57,012 nt of DNA from Paracoccaceae bacterium (lineage in GTDB: Bacteria > Pseudomonadota > Alphaproteobacteria > Rhodobacterales > Rhodobacteraceae), in the NCBI GenBank assembly GCA_030758115.1, contig JANREX010000104.1:1-57012 (forward strand), read 5' to 3'. The notes under the pieces were generated by a model. That model searched no databases. It had not been told where the DNA came from and saw only the letters and a program-made list of their open reading frames with translations. Position 1 is the stretch's first letter. Each line of letters starts with the position of its first letter. Below are positions 1 to 8,560 of this stretch, piece by piece. The position numbers and the translations under genes are program-made.

Positions 1-4
1 AAAC

Positions 5-79
5 TGGCAGCCCGTAGGGGAATCGAACCCCTCTTTCCAGGTTGAAAACCTGGCGTCCTAACCGATAGACGAACGGGCC
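5..79 (-). tRNA. tRNA-Glu (TTC)
   Basis: On the reverse strand the sequence folds as a complete cloverleaf with an encoded CCA end. The 7-bp acceptor stem is GGCCCGT/ACGGGCT, with a G-U pair at 1-72. The anticodon stem CCAGG/CCTGG encloses the loop TTTTCAA, so the anticodon is TTC (Glu). The T arm contains GGTTCGATTCC. It lies downstream of recJ on the same strand, with 132 bases between them. Confidence 0.97.
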
Positions 80-98
80 AAGCCTTGGCGTGAGGCGG

Positions 99-127
99 CT
101 TTTAGGCAATGCAATTGGCGGGCGCAA
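99..127 (-). promoter_or_regulatory. candidate sigma-70-type promoter of tRNA-Glu
   Basis: Read on the reverse strand, TTGCGC (122-127) and TAAAAG (99-104) are separated by 17 bases, which puts a start point about 12 bases before the tRNA. The match is only partial to the consensus. This is the best promoter-like pair in the 132-base recJ to tRNA gap, where no other feature is visible. Confidence 0.35.
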
Positions 128-211
128 GCGGAATTTTACGCTCTGGTCGAGATTCTTTTCACAGCCCCCGATATGGCTGCATCCGGCCCTGTTGCGCGAC
201 CGGGCGCGTGG

Positions 212-1957
212 TCAATGACCCGCTCGCGCGGCATCTTCAAGTCGCAGCTGGACGCTTTGACGGCCGCCCCAGCGGTTGATCTCCAGCCGCCCGGCCAGGT
301 GGAACCTCGCGCCGCCATGGCCCTCCAGCGCTGCCCCCAGGGGGCCGTCGAAGGCGCCGAACATGATCGCCTCAAGGCGTGCGCCCAGACCATCGCCGAA
401 GGTCAGTTTCAGGTGGCTGTCGCCGATCCGCTTGGCAAAGTGAATCGCCACATCGGCAAAGGCGAAACGCGGGGCAGGGGCGCCGGCGCCGAAGGGGCCT
501 GCAGCCTCGATCCGCTCGATCAACTCGACGCTCGCAGCCCCCGGCATCAGCATTCCGTCCAGCTTCAGGTCGGCCGGCCCTCCGATCCCGGCGCCCTGTT
601 TGGCCAGCAGCTCGGCCAGCCGCGCCATGGCCGGTTCCAGACGGTCGCGCGCCACGGTCAGGCCTGCGGCCATCTTGTGCCCGCCGCCCTTGATCAGCAG
701 CCCTTCGGCGGCGACACGCTGGATGGCTGCGCCCAGGTCCACACCGGCGACCGAGCGCCCTGATCCCTTGCCCTCGTCCCCGTCCAGCCCGATCACCACG
801 GCGGGGCGGCCTGTGGCCTCTTTCAGGCGTGCAGCGACGATGCCCACGACACCAGGATGCCAGCCTTCGCCCGCAGCCCAGACCAGCGGCGCCTCCAGCC
901 CGCGGGCCTCGGCCTGGGCCATGGCCTCGGTGCGCACGGCGGCTTCGATCTCGCGGCGTTCGGTGTTCAACTGGTCCAGCTGGGCCGCCATGCGCTGCGC
1001 ATCATGCGGGCTCTCGCAGGCCAGAAGACGCGCGCCCAGATCGGCCTTGCCGATCCGGCCCCCGGCATTGACGCGCGGCCCCAGCAGAAAGCCCAGGTGA
1101 TAGGTCGATGGCGGGCCATCCATGCGCGCCACATCGGCCAGGGCCACAAGGCCGGGCCGCTCGCGCCGTGCCATCACGCGCAGCCCCTGCCGGACCAGCG
1201 CGCGGTTCACGCCGATCAGCGGCGCCACATCGGCCACCGTTGCCAGGGCCACAAGGTCCAGCAGCGCCATGAGGTCCGGCCCCTGTCGCCCGGTATCGCG
1301 CAGTTGCCGGTTTGCCTCGACCAGCATCAGAAAGACCACGGCGGCCGCGCAAAGATGCGCCAGATCGCCGCTTTCATCCTGCCGGTTCGGGTTCACCACG
1401 GCCAGCGCGGGCGGCAGGGTCTCGGCCCCCAGGTGATGATCCAGCACCACCACATCCGCGCCCTTTGCCGCCGCGATGGGGCCATGGGACAGCGTGCCGC
1501 AATCGACGCAGATGATCAGGTCGTGATCCTGCGCCAGCGCCGCCATGGCGGGTTCGTTGGGCCCGTAGCCTTCGTCGATACGGTCGGGCACATAGAGCGT
1601 GGCGGCCAGCCCCATCTGGCGCAGCCAGAGGATCAGCAGCGCCGCCGAACTGCCCCCATCCACATCGTAATCGGCAAAGATCGCGATCCTTTCGCCTTTG
1701 CCCACGGCGGCCACGAAACGCGCTGCTGCCTGCTCCATGTCGCGCAGGGACCGCGGATCGGGCAACAGGTCGCGCAACTGGGGCTCAAGAAAGGCGGCCG
1801 CCTCCGAGGGGTGCACCCCGCGCCGGGCCAGCACCAGCGCCAGCGCATCGGGCAGGCCCGTCGCCTGCACGATCGCTTCGGCCTGGCGGGTGATCTCGGT
1901 GCCCGGTCCTACCCAGCGCCGTCCGCCCAGCGATTCCGCGACCCCCAGGAAACTCAT
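212..1957 (-). CDS. recJ: single-stranded-DNA-specific 5'-3' exonuclease RecJ
   Basis: 581 aa, the usual length for bacterial RecJ. The DHH phosphoesterase core is intact: FADYDVDGG with D96/D98/D100, VDCG at 151-154 and LDHH at 172-175, which carry the two catalytic metals. It is followed by the DHHA1 part (GWHPGVVGIVA near 365 and KGGGHKMAAG near 430) and a C-terminal OB-like segment. RecJ digests 5' single strands in RecFOR recombination, base excision and mismatch repair. The ATG at 1957 opens the family-typical N-terminus. It follows hom on the same strand after a 97-base gap that contains a composite repeat. Confidence 0.96.
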   Translation of the reverse strand: MSFLGVAESLGGRRWVGPGTEITRQAEAIVQATGLPDALALVLARRGVHPSEAAAFLEPQLRDLLPDPRSLRDMEQAAARFVAAVGKGERIAIFADYDVDGGSSAALLILWLRQMGLAATLYVPDRIDEGYGPNEPAMAALAQDHDLIICVDCGTLSHGPIAAAKGADVVVLDHHLGAETLPPALAVVNPNRQDESGDLAHLCAAAVVFLMLVEANRQLRDTGRQGPDLMALLDLVALATVADVAPLIGVNRALVRQGLRVMARRERPGLVALADVARMDGPPSTYHLGFLLGPRVNAGGRIGKADLGARLLACESPHDAQRMAAQLDQLNTERREIEAAVRTEAMAQAEARGLEAPLVWAAGEGWHPGVVGIVAARLKEATGRPAVVIGLDGDEGKGSGRSVAGVDLGAAIQRVAAEGLLIKGGGHKMAAGLTVARDRLEPAMARLAELLAKQGAGIGGPADLKLDGMLMPGAASVELIERIEAAGPFGAGAPAPRFAFADVAIHFAKRIGDSHLKLTFGDGLGARLEAIMFGAFDGPLGAALEGHGGARFHLAGRLEINRWGGRQSVQLRLEDAARAGH

Positions 1958-1971
1958 GATCGCGCGCCCGT

Positions 1972-2038
1972 TTCTTCTTGCCCGAAATATCCTCGGGGGG
2001 AGGGCGCCAGAGGCGCACCGGGGGGCGGACAGCCCCCC
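1972..2038 (+). repeat. composite intergenic repeat, copy 1 (core plus GC hairpins)
   Basis: The 21-base core (TTCTTCTTGC-CCG-AAATATCC, 1972-1992) is followed by a G-run, a small GGCGCC/GGCGC hairpin and a perfect 7-bp hairpin GGGGGGC-GGACA-GCCCCCC (2020-2038). The same order of parts recurs on the opposite strand at 39004-39061; shorter copies are at 22644 and 28155. It fills the hom-recJ gap, starting 14 bases before the recJ start codon and ending 19 bases before the hom stop. It could act as a terminator or mRNA-end structure for hom. Confidence 0.8.
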
Positions 2039-2057
2039 TGTCTGTGGTCCGATCCGC

Positions 2058-3344
2058 TCACACCGTCTCGATCCTGAGGGCCACGGGCGCTTCGGTCACC
2101 ACATCGGTCGCAGAGATCGCGGTCAGCGCCTCGTCCAGCGCCGCGCGGGTGGTCTTGTGCGTCACGATCAGCACCGGGGCCTTGTCGTCCACATGGTCAT
2201 ACTGGCGCATCCGGTGGATCGACACGCCCGCATTGCCCAGGATCGCGGCCACCTTGGCCAGGGCGCCTGGTTTGTCGCGCAGGATCATCCGCAGGTAATA
2301 GGGGGCGGGCAGGACCGACTGGGCGCGTTGCGCGGTGGTCAGGGTGCTGGCGGGCTGGCCGAAGACCGGCAGGCGGAACCCGCGCGCGATGTCGCAGACA
2401 TCGGCCATCACCGCGCTGGCGGTGGGGCCTTCGCCCGCCCCCGGTCCGCGCAGGACGATCTGGCCCACCGCATCGCCTTCGATCACCACCATGTTGGTGC
2501 CGCCGTCCAGCTGGCCCAACGGGCTGCCGGCCGGCACAAGGCAGGGCGACATGCGCTGTTCCAGGCCGCGCCCGGTCATCTGCGCCACGCCCAGCAGCTT
2601 GATCTTGTAGCCCATGTCGGCCGCGTGGCGAATATCGTCCAGGCTGACGCGCTGGATCCCCTCCAGCTCGATGCCGTCGAAATCCACGCGCGTGCCGAAG
2701 GCGATCGAGGACAGCAGCGCCAGCTTGTGGCCCGCATCGATCCCGCCCACATCGAGGTTGGGATCGGCCTCAAGATAGCCCAGCTTGTGCGCCTCCTCGA
2801 ACAGGACGTTATAGCCCTGTCCGGTCGCTTCCATCCGGGTCAGGATGTAATTGCAGGTGCCGTTCATCACCCCCATCACGCGGGTGATGCGATTCGCGGC
2901 CAGCCCTTCGGTCAGCGCCTTGATCACCGGAATGCCACCGGCGACAGCGGCCTCGTAACGGATCACGCGGCCCGCGGCCTCGGCGGTTTCGGCAAGGGCA
3001 TGGCCATGGATCGCCAGCATCGCCTTGTTGGCGGTCACAACATCCTTGCCCGCGGCCAGCGCGGCCTCGGTGGCGGCCTTGGCCGGTCCGTCCGAGCCGC
3101 CCATCAGTTCGACGAAGACATCCACGTCATCGCGGGTCGCAAGTGCGACGGGATCGTCTTCCCAGGCGAAACGCGACAGCGATACGCCGCGATCCTTGTC
3201 GCGGGTGCGTGCCGAAATGGCCGAGATCGTGATCTCGCGCCCGGTCCGGGCGGCCAGAAGGGCAGCCTGCTGTTTGACGATCTTGACGACACCGATGCCG
3301 ACAGTGCCCAATCCGGCAATGCCAAGGCGCAGGGGGTGGGTCAT
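2058..3344 (-). CDS. hom: homoserine dehydrogenase
   Basis: 428 aa. It reduces aspartate-4-semialdehyde to homoserine with NAD(P)H, the branch point for threonine and methionine. There is an N-terminal Rossmann motif GIAGLGTVG (about 8-16), then the catalytic domain with the AAVAGGIPVIK signature and NGTCNYILT. A C-terminal ACT domain begins near YYLRMILRDKPGALAKVA, a typical site for threonine feedback. The ATG at 3344 has CGGAGG 6-11 bases upstream. It is monofunctional, with no fused aspartokinase. The next gene on this strand is recJ. Confidence 0.96.
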   Translation of the reverse strand: MTHPLRLGIAGLGTVGIGVVKIVKQQAALLAARTGREITISAISARTRDKDRGVSLSRFAWEDDPVALATRDDVDVFVELMGGSDGPAKAATEAALAAGKDVVTANKAMLAIHGHALAETAEAAGRVIRYEAAVAGGIPVIKALTEGLAANRITRVMGVMNGTCNYILTRMEATGQGYNVLFEEAHKLGYLEADPNLDVGGIDAGHKLALLSSIAFGTRVDFDGIELEGIQRVSLDDIRHAADMGYKIKLLGVAQMTGRGLEQRMSPCLVPAGSPLGQLDGGTNMVVIEGDAVGQIVLRGPGAGEGPTASAVMADVCDIARGFRLPVFGQPASTLTTAQRAQSVLPAPYYLRMILRDKPGALAKVAAILGNAGVSIHRMRQYDHVDDKAPVLIVTHKTTRAALDEALTAISATDVVTEAPVALRIETV

Positions 3345-3421
3345 CGGGGCCTCCGTGAAACGCTATGTGATTAAATCCGTGATCAGCCGCGATGTATCGG
3401 GTTCGGATCATCCTTGCAACG

Positions 3422-3448
3422 CCGTGCGGCGGCTTTTGCGCCGCACGG
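3422..3448 (-). terminator. strong GC hairpin behind the small lipoprotein gene
   Basis: A perfect 10-bp stem CCGTGCGGCG/CGCCGCACGG encloses the loop GCTTTTG, 29 bases past the stop at 3478 and upstream of hom. There is no T-run after it on the reverse strand, so a classical intrinsic terminator is uncertain. It may instead protect the transcript 3' end or attenuate read-through into hom. Confidence 0.5.
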
Positions 3449-3477
3449 TCACGCGGGGTGGGCAGTGCCTGTCGCGA

Positions 3478-3858
3478 TCAGGGTTGCGCCTTGGGTATTT
3501 CGGCGGGCGTTCCGGTCGGGGCTGCGGTGTCGATGTCTGTTTCAAGCCGTTTGCGCGTGTCGGGATCGAAGCCGGCGCGCCGCAGCGCTTCTGCACGGCC
3601 GTTCAGCGCCGCCATGCGGTCTTGCAGGGCGTCGGGCGTGTCGGGCTGGATCGCGTTGTTGGTGGCTGTCTGCAGCACGTCTTCGGCGGGTTGCAGCACG
3701 GGGTATTCGAGGCGCGCATCGGCCTCGGTCATGCGGGCATCGAGATCCGGAAATGTGGTGCAGGCGCCCAGTCCCGCAAGACCCGCGCCCAGCAGCAGCA
3801 GGCGGATCCGCCGGGGCAGGCTGCGTCGCGATGGGTGCGGATGGGCGGATGCGGACAT
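3478..3858 (-). CDS. small predicted lipoprotein, function unknown
   Basis: 126 aa from the ATG at 3858. The N-terminus is basic (RRSLPRRIRLLLLG), then hydrophobic, and ends in a lipobox-like LGAC, so it is probably lipidated at Cys (near residue 32) after signal peptidase II cleavage. The mature part is charged, alanine-rich and probably helical, with no recognised domain. An upstream in-frame ATG at 3888 would add ten residues. It is divergent from the tetR gene, so the 140 bases between 3858 and 3999 may hold shared promoters, and the TetR protein is a plausible but unproven regulator. Confidence 0.75.
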   Translation of the reverse strand: MSASAHPHPSRRSLPRRIRLLLLGAGLAGLGACTTFPDLDARMTEADARLEYPVLQPAEDVLQTATNNAIQPDTPDALQDRMAALNGRAEALRRAGFDPDTRKRLETDIDTAAPTGTPAEIPKAQP

Positions 3859-3998
3859 GGGGCGCGCTTTCGATGTTGGCCCCGTCATGCAACAGCCTTG
3901 CCTGCGTTGCAAGCATGCTGGCTGTGCGGCCCTGCTGATCGGGCGGCTTGCGGGAATGGCGCTTTGATATGAACGCATGTTCAGATAAGACAGCAGGC

Positions 3999-4586
3999 AT
4001 GGCACGCACGGCAGGATCGCATTCGGATATCACCGGCCCCAGGGTCGCACAGGCAGCACTGCGCCTGTTCGCGCGCCATGGCTATGCCGCCGTGTCGATG
4101 CGCCAGATCGCGGCCGAGGTGGGCGTGCAGGCGGGTGCGCTCTACAATTATACGCCGGACAAGCAAAGCCTGCTGTTCGACCTGATGCGCGGTCATATGG
4201 ACGAGTTGCTTGCGGCCCGCGCCACGGCCCCCGCGCCGGGCGATCCCGTCGCCCGCCTGGAAGGGTTCACCCGGTTTCACATCCGGTTTCACCTGGAACG
4301 GCCTGATGCCGTCTTTGTCTCCTACATGGAGTTGCGCAATCTCGCGCCCGATAATTTCGCCACGATCGAGGGGTTGCGCCGCGCCTATGAGAATGAGCTG
4401 GAAGGGATACTGCGCGACGGCGTGACGGCGGGGGTCTTCGCCGTGGCGGATACCAAGATCACGACCCTTGCGGTGATCGCGATGCTGACAGGGGTGACCA
4501 CCTGGTACCGCACGGGTGGACGGCTGAACGTGGCGCAGGTCGAAACCATCTATTGGGACATGGTGCGCAAGGCGGTCAGCGCCTGA
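3999..4586 (+). CDS. TetR/AcrR-family transcriptional regulator
   Basis: 195 aa. The N-terminal TetR helix-turn-helix is clear: AALRLFARHGYAAVSMRQIAAEVGVQAGALYNYTPDKQSLLFDL (about 18-61). The helical C-terminal ligand domain has a WYRTGG segment near 173 as in KstR2/fatty-acid-type members. The start at 3999 (MARTAG) gives the usual short N-terminal arm; in-frame ATGs at 3948 and 3969 are possible, and no start has a strong ribosome binding site. The ligand cannot be inferred. It is divergent from the lipoprotein gene. Confidence 0.9.
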   Translation: MARTAGSHSDITGPRVAQAALRLFARHGYAAVSMRQIAAEVGVQAGALYNYTPDKQSLLFDLMRGHMDELLAARATAPAPGDPVARLEGFTRFHIRFHLERPDAVFVSYMELRNLAPDNFATIEGLRRAYENELEGILRDGVTAGVFAVADTKITTLAVIAMLTGVTTWYRTGGRLNVAQVETIYWDMVRKAVSA

Positions 4587-4761
4587 GCGGCACAGGGCGC
4601 GGCCCTGGCCCGGCGCGCCATTGGGCTGGCCGTCATGCGGGGTGTCGGGACGATTGCGACAAATCCCTCTCGCATCGCAAGGGCAGGCGGGCTAGTTACG
4701 CGCGTACGGCGGGCGCGGCATGGCGCGGTGCCGGACAGGGATGCAGAGGAACGGGGATCAG

Positions 4762-5247
4762 ATGCAGCACGAGGTTTTGGCGACCGTATCGGCCACTGGC
4801 GCAAGGCGTGTCATGGCGATCACCGTACTTGTCGCGCTGGGCGGGGTGCTGGTGTATTTCGCGCTGGCGCAACCGCCGCAGGCGCTGGCCTGGCAGGTGA
4901 TCATGCTGGGGCTGGGCGTCCTCGTGCTGCTGCTGGCCGAGCGCATGCGCCGCGCCGAGATCACGGTTCTGGAACTGACGCGTGAGGGGCTGCGCGAAAA
5001 GGGGGGGCAGATGCTGGTGCGCATGGATCAGATCGCCTCGGTCAACCGGGGGGTCTTTGCCTTCAAGCCGTCGAACGGCTTTGTCATCCTCACCCACGCG
5101 CCGCATCCGCTGCACTGGAATCCGGGGCTGTGGTGGCGTGTCGGTCGGCGGATCGGCGTCGGCGGGGTCGCCCCTGCGGTTCAGGCCAAGTACATGGCCG
5201 ACGTGATGCAGGCGATCCTGACCGAAGGCGCCGACAGCCAGGCCTGA
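4762..5247 (+). CDS. two-TM membrane protein with a PH-like C-terminal part, unknown function
   Basis: 161 aa from ATG 4762, preceded by an AGAGGAACGGGG purine stretch. Two hydrophobic helices (about 17-37 and 42-62) are joined by a short loop. They are followed by a soluble beta-rich segment (EITVLELTREGLREK..., about 70-150) that looks like the small bacterial PH-like domains that follow paired membrane helices. No catalytic motif is seen. It is convergent with the TadE-like gene across a GC hairpin. An in-frame ATG at 4741 is an alternative start. Confidence 0.75.
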   Translation: MQHEVLATVSATGARRVMAITVLVALGGVLVYFALAQPPQALAWQVIMLGLGVLVLLLAERMRRAEITVLELTREGLREKGGQMLVRMDQIASVNRGVFAFKPSNGFVILTHAPHPLHWNPGLWWRVGRRIGVGGVAPAVQAKYMADVMQAILTEGADSQA

Positions 5248-5255
5248 GCCGTGCA

Positions 5256-5276
5256 CGCCGCGCGCTTAGCGCGGCG
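5256..5276. terminator. GC hairpin between convergent genes
   Basis: A perfect 8-bp stem CGCCGCGC/GCGCGGCG with loop GCTTA sits in the 34-base gap between the stops at 5247 (+) and 5282 (-). It is suited to ending transcription from both sides, although neither side has a long T-run. Confidence 0.55.
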
Positions 5277-5281
5277 ATGCC

Positions 5282-5836
5282 TCAGCTTTCGAATTTCACC
5301 TGCGGTGCAAAACGGGGGCGGGTGAAGACAAAGTTGTAGAGATCCTGCTGGTTGATGCCGACATTGAAGGGCGGCACGTAATTCGACCATGTCTCGACCA
5401 GGATCAGGCGCTCGTTGTCGGGCACCGCGGGAAGCTGGTTCCGCATGTTCACCAGGTCGGCATTGGTCAGTACCGGCACGCCGCCGCGCTGCTGCGACCA
5501 GTCGCGATAGAACTTGTTCTCACTCGCCCGGAAATAGACGACCGAGACGCGCATCCGGGGCGCGCTCGACGAGCGGGACAATTCGTCGAACAGGTTGACG
5601 GCACCGTCAAGGTAAGCCGGCGTGATCGGAGCCACCTCGCGCGAGATCATGTCGCCGATGGTGAAAGCCGCCTTCACATTCAGGCTGTTCTGCCGGTAGC
5701 CGTCGAAGAAGACCAGCATCGACAGCATGGCCCAGAACAGCATCGGGAACATGATGACCGCCTCGAGTGTCAGCGTGCCATCGGTGTCGCGCGCAAAGCG
5801 CGCCAGCGTCTGGCGAAGAAACCGGGGCGGTGTCAT
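5282..5836 (-). CDS. TadE-like pilus assembly / pseudopilin-like protein
   Basis: 184 aa. The N-terminus ...DGTLTLEAVIMFPMLFWAMLSMLVFFDGYRQ (19-49) is the TadE-type signal: a Glu just inside a single hydrophobic helix, as in minor pseudopilins of the Tad/Flp pilus. The rest is predicted extracytoplasmic and has no known catalytic motif. The start ATG (5834-5836) overlaps the stop of the upstream TadE-like gene (ATGA), so translation is probably coupled. It is the last gene of a three-gene set. Confidence 0.85.
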   Translation of the reverse strand: MTPPRFLRQTLARFARDTDGTLTLEAVIMFPMLFWAMLSMLVFFDGYRQNSLNVKAAFTIGDMISREVAPITPAYLDGAVNLFDELSRSSSAPRMRVSVVYFRASENKFYRDWSQQRGGVPVLTNADLVNMRNQLPAVPDNERLILVETWSNYVPPFNVGINQQDLYNFVFTRPRFAPQVKFES

Positions 5837-6399
5837 AGCGGCTCCTGTACGAAGGCTGTGGACGAGATCATGGCGGTATAGCCTGTGTCGCTGTTGTTCT
5901 TCAGGTCCCGGCCAAGGCCGGACAGCGGAAAGATGGGCTCGAACATGGCGCAGATGCGCAGCAGCATCATCTCGTTCTGCATGCCGTTGGTGAAGGTGCG
6001 CACGGGCTGCACCTCTTCGGCATGGTTGACGCAGTCGTAATCCGCGGGCGGCGGGGTCCAGTTGCGCAGGTCCATGCGGATCATCTCGATCTTCACGTTG
6101 TCCTTGCAATCCGGGATCGCGCCGGCGCGATCGCAGATCGTATCGCGGATCTGCTCATATTGCGGGGCACTTCCGGTCCCCAGGCGGATGTCGCGCACGG
6201 TCAGGTCGACCGCGCGATCCAGCAGCGTGTGGCGCATCGTGATGAACCCAAGCTCGACGGAAGAGACAAGGATCACGATGAAGGCCGGAAACAGGATGGC
6301 GAATTCCAGCGTGGCGGTGCCATCCTCGCGGCTGGCAAGACGGCGCAGGGCATCGGCCAGGCGGCCAAGACGGAAGGGGCGGGGCAAAGTACGGCTCAT
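5833..6399 (-). CDS. TadE-like pilus assembly / pseudopilin-like protein
   Basis: 188 aa with N-terminal REDGTATLEFAILFPAFIVILVSSVELGF (about 24-52), the hallmark TadE hydrophobic helix with the conserved Glu. The soluble part has four cysteines (near 89, 97, 123 and 150) that could form disulfides outside the membrane. Its start overlaps the stop of the VWA gene by four bases, and its stop overlaps the next TadE-like start. No prepilin peptidase, TadA ATPase or Flp pilin gene lies in the window, so the set is a detached Tad accessory cluster or serves a pilus encoded elsewhere. Confidence 0.88.
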   Translation of the reverse strand: MSRTLPRPFRLGRLADALRRLASREDGTATLEFAILFPAFIVILVSSVELGFITMRHTLLDRAVDLTVRDIRLGTGSAPQYEQIRDTICDRAGAIPDCKDNVKIEMIRMDLRNWTPPPADYDCVNHAEEVQPVRTFTNGMQNEMMLLRICAMFEPIFPLSGLGRDLKNNSDTGYTAMISSTAFVQEPL

Positions 6400-8135
6400 T
6401 GTGTCAGCCTCAGTTTGCGGATGGATGTGGCGATCGAGGAGAAGGCGCTGGCGATCTCCAGACCGTCCACGTCAAAGGCGTGGTTCGGCGAGCTGGCGCA
6501 GTTGCGCAGCAGGGTCTCGCCCATCGTGGGTGCCTCGAAGGCGACGGTATAGATGACGACCCCCTGGTTCTTGACCTGTGTGCACAGGTTCAGCAGGCGG
6601 TTGTTCATGGTCGACACCTCATGCGGGCTGGGGTTTTGCAGCGTGCCTTCGCGGGTGCGCAGCATGTCGACCCAGCCGCTCAGGTTGCCACCGAAGGCGC
6701 GGCGATACAGATGCTGTGCGGCCCACGTGACGCGCATTTCCGCCCACACGTTCTGCCAGTCAAGACGGATCGCCGAGCCGTTGGAATAGACATCCGTACA
6801 GACCCGGTTCCACCAGGGGCCCGTGCAGGACTGGGTGACGTTGCCACCCCAGGGTACCGGGCTCCAGCCGCTGGCGTGGGGGATCCAGTACTTGTTGTCG
6901 CCGCTCACGCCCGCGTGGTAGATCGAATAGCGGCCGTCCGAGGTGTTGCGGTAAACGGTCGAGGGACCGGACCGGAAACCATCATTGACGAATTCATTCG
7001 GCCAGTGTTCCCCGTCGGTCATCAGCACGATCACCTTCAGAACCTCGGGGTTGTTGTAGTCCAGCGGCCGGCCCGCGAAGGCGTTGATGACCTTGTTCTC
7101 GGACACCAGTTCCGACACGACGCTGCGCGCGCTGGGATCGAGAAGGGCGCTGCCCCACCGCATGCCCGCGTCGATCGAGGTCGCCCCGACAGGCTGCAGG
7201 TTGTTGATATGGCCCTTCAGCTGGGTGATGTTGTTGCTGTGCACGCGGATGCGGTTCACCGGGTTGGCATCACACCAGCGGTTCGAGGTGGACGGGGTCA
7301 TGTTCGACGTGCTGTAGTTGGAGCTGGTGTTCGAACTGTTGTAGGTATCCGCGAATACATGCTGCGGCATCGGCAAGCTGCGCGACAGGGCGGCCGAGGT
7401 ATAGACCGAAGGCGGCAAGTCCACGCAGAACGTGTTATTGTGACGGTTGGTGATGTTGTACTTGTCGATCAGGTCGGGGCCGACGTTGACCTGGCCGTTG
7501 TAGGGCACGATCGAGATCGACACCTTGTCCTGCTCGGTATTGGCGAAGATCGCGTCGATGAACTGGCCACCCGCAGTGCGCAGGTTGCCGATCTTGTTGT
7601 TCGATGCCATCGAGCCGGACACGTCCAGCACCAGCGAAATCTCGACCGAGTCCACGCGCTCTTCCGCGGTGCCGGCCGCCGGGGCGCTCATGGTGTCGAC
7701 GCCCAGCATGTGGATCAGCTGCGTGTTGATCGTCTTGCGCGCGGTTGCGGTGACCGCACGATAGCCAAGCCCTTCGCTGACCGTCACGCCCGTGACCGCG
7801 CCGCCAAGACCGGACTTGGTGAAATATTCGTTGACCACCGCCGAGGGGTCCATGGTCTGGTCGATGTCAGCCGCCGCCAGAACGGCGCGGTCCAGCGTGC
7901 TTTGCAGCTTTGCGCGCTCCATCTCGAAACGCATCATGTCGACGCCAAGCGAGCCTACGAACAGGATCATCAGCAGCATGAACACCGAAAAGATCACCAG
8001 CGCACCGTCTTCGTCGCGCCGGAAGACGGCCAGGCTGAAGCCCCGGCGCAGCCTTTGATCGCATGCCGATTTTGATCTGCCACCGTCCTTGACGATGTCT
8101 CTGATACAGTCGTCCTTGTTTGCGCCAGTCACCAT
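6396..8135 (-). CDS. TadG-like protein with von Willebrand factor A domain
   Basis: 579 aa. A basic cytoplasmic leader is followed by a Tad-type membrane helix (RDEDGALVIFSVFMLLMILFVGSLGVDMMRFE, about 40-71), as in TadG. A VWA domain follows, with the MIDAS motif DVSGS near 173-177, a conserved Thr/Asp motif MTDGEHW near 374, and a C-terminal VIYTVAF strand. A large Asn/Ser-rich insertion (about 240-300) and a Trp-rich stretch (about 430-475) lie within the VWA region. Predicted to be an envelope-anchored metal-dependent adhesion protein. The start ATG at 8135 has GAGG 6-9 bases upstream. It is first of three overlapping genes. Confidence 0.9.
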   Translation of the reverse strand: MVTGANKDDCIRDIVKDGGRSKSACDQRLRRGFSLAVFRRDEDGALVIFSVFMLLMILFVGSLGVDMMRFEMERAKLQSTLDRAVLAAADIDQTMDPSAVVNEYFTKSGLGGAVTGVTVSEGLGYRAVTATARKTINTQLIHMLGVDTMSAPAAGTAEERVDSVEISLVLDVSGSMASNNKIGNLRTAGGQFIDAIFANTEQDKVSISIVPYNGQVNVGPDLIDKYNITNRHNNTFCVDLPPSVYTSAALSRSLPMPQHVFADTYNSSNTSSNYSTSNMTPSTSNRWCDANPVNRIRVHSNNITQLKGHINNLQPVGATSIDAGMRWGSALLDPSARSVVSELVSENKVINAFAGRPLDYNNPEVLKVIVLMTDGEHWPNEFVNDGFRSGPSTVYRNTSDGRYSIYHAGVSGDNKYWIPHASGWSPVPWGGNVTQSCTGPWWNRVCTDVYSNGSAIRLDWQNVWAEMRVTWAAQHLYRRAFGGNLSGWVDMLRTREGTLQNPSPHEVSTMNNRLLNLCTQVKNQGVVIYTVAFEAPTMGETLLRNCASSPNHAFDVDGLEIASAFSSIATSIRKLRLTQ

Positions 8136-8560
8136 GTGAACCTCAAGACTTTCAGACCGCCCATACGGACAGGGGTGCCAATGCCCATGCGGAATTGACC
8201 AAAGTCATCGTTGCAGGCTGAATATGGCTGATTTGGGGCGTGAATGAAGAAATTTATTAGTACTTTCAGTCGCTTGGTTTACATTGGGCTGAATTTTGCA
8301 GGATTGTCTGCCATCGTGAAACAAAACCGGGCTGTTCTGTCGTCAACTCTGCGTTGCCTTTTTTCCGACGTTTTCACGTCACCGGGTCCGGCTTGAGGCC
8401 GCATGGGCTGTGCCGAGGCCGGATTCGCGGGGCGCATTCCGGCTCCGACCGGAAAGGGATGCAATCGTGATGCTCGGCTGTTAACTGTTTCATCATCGAC
8501 GGCGTGGCATTGTGCGCTATCGGGGGACGCGCCATGGCCCCGCATCAGGGAGGATGGATG
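8136..8560. other. 425-base divergent intergenic region between the VWA/Tad genes and gdh
   Basis: No gene is seen. An AT-rich patch (8217-8300), unusual for this GC-rich window, includes ATTTATTAGTACTTTCAG and is the likely place for promoters of the Tad-like set. The half nearer gdh is GC-richer. No clear -35/-10 pair, operator or terminator could be assigned. Confidence 0.5.
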
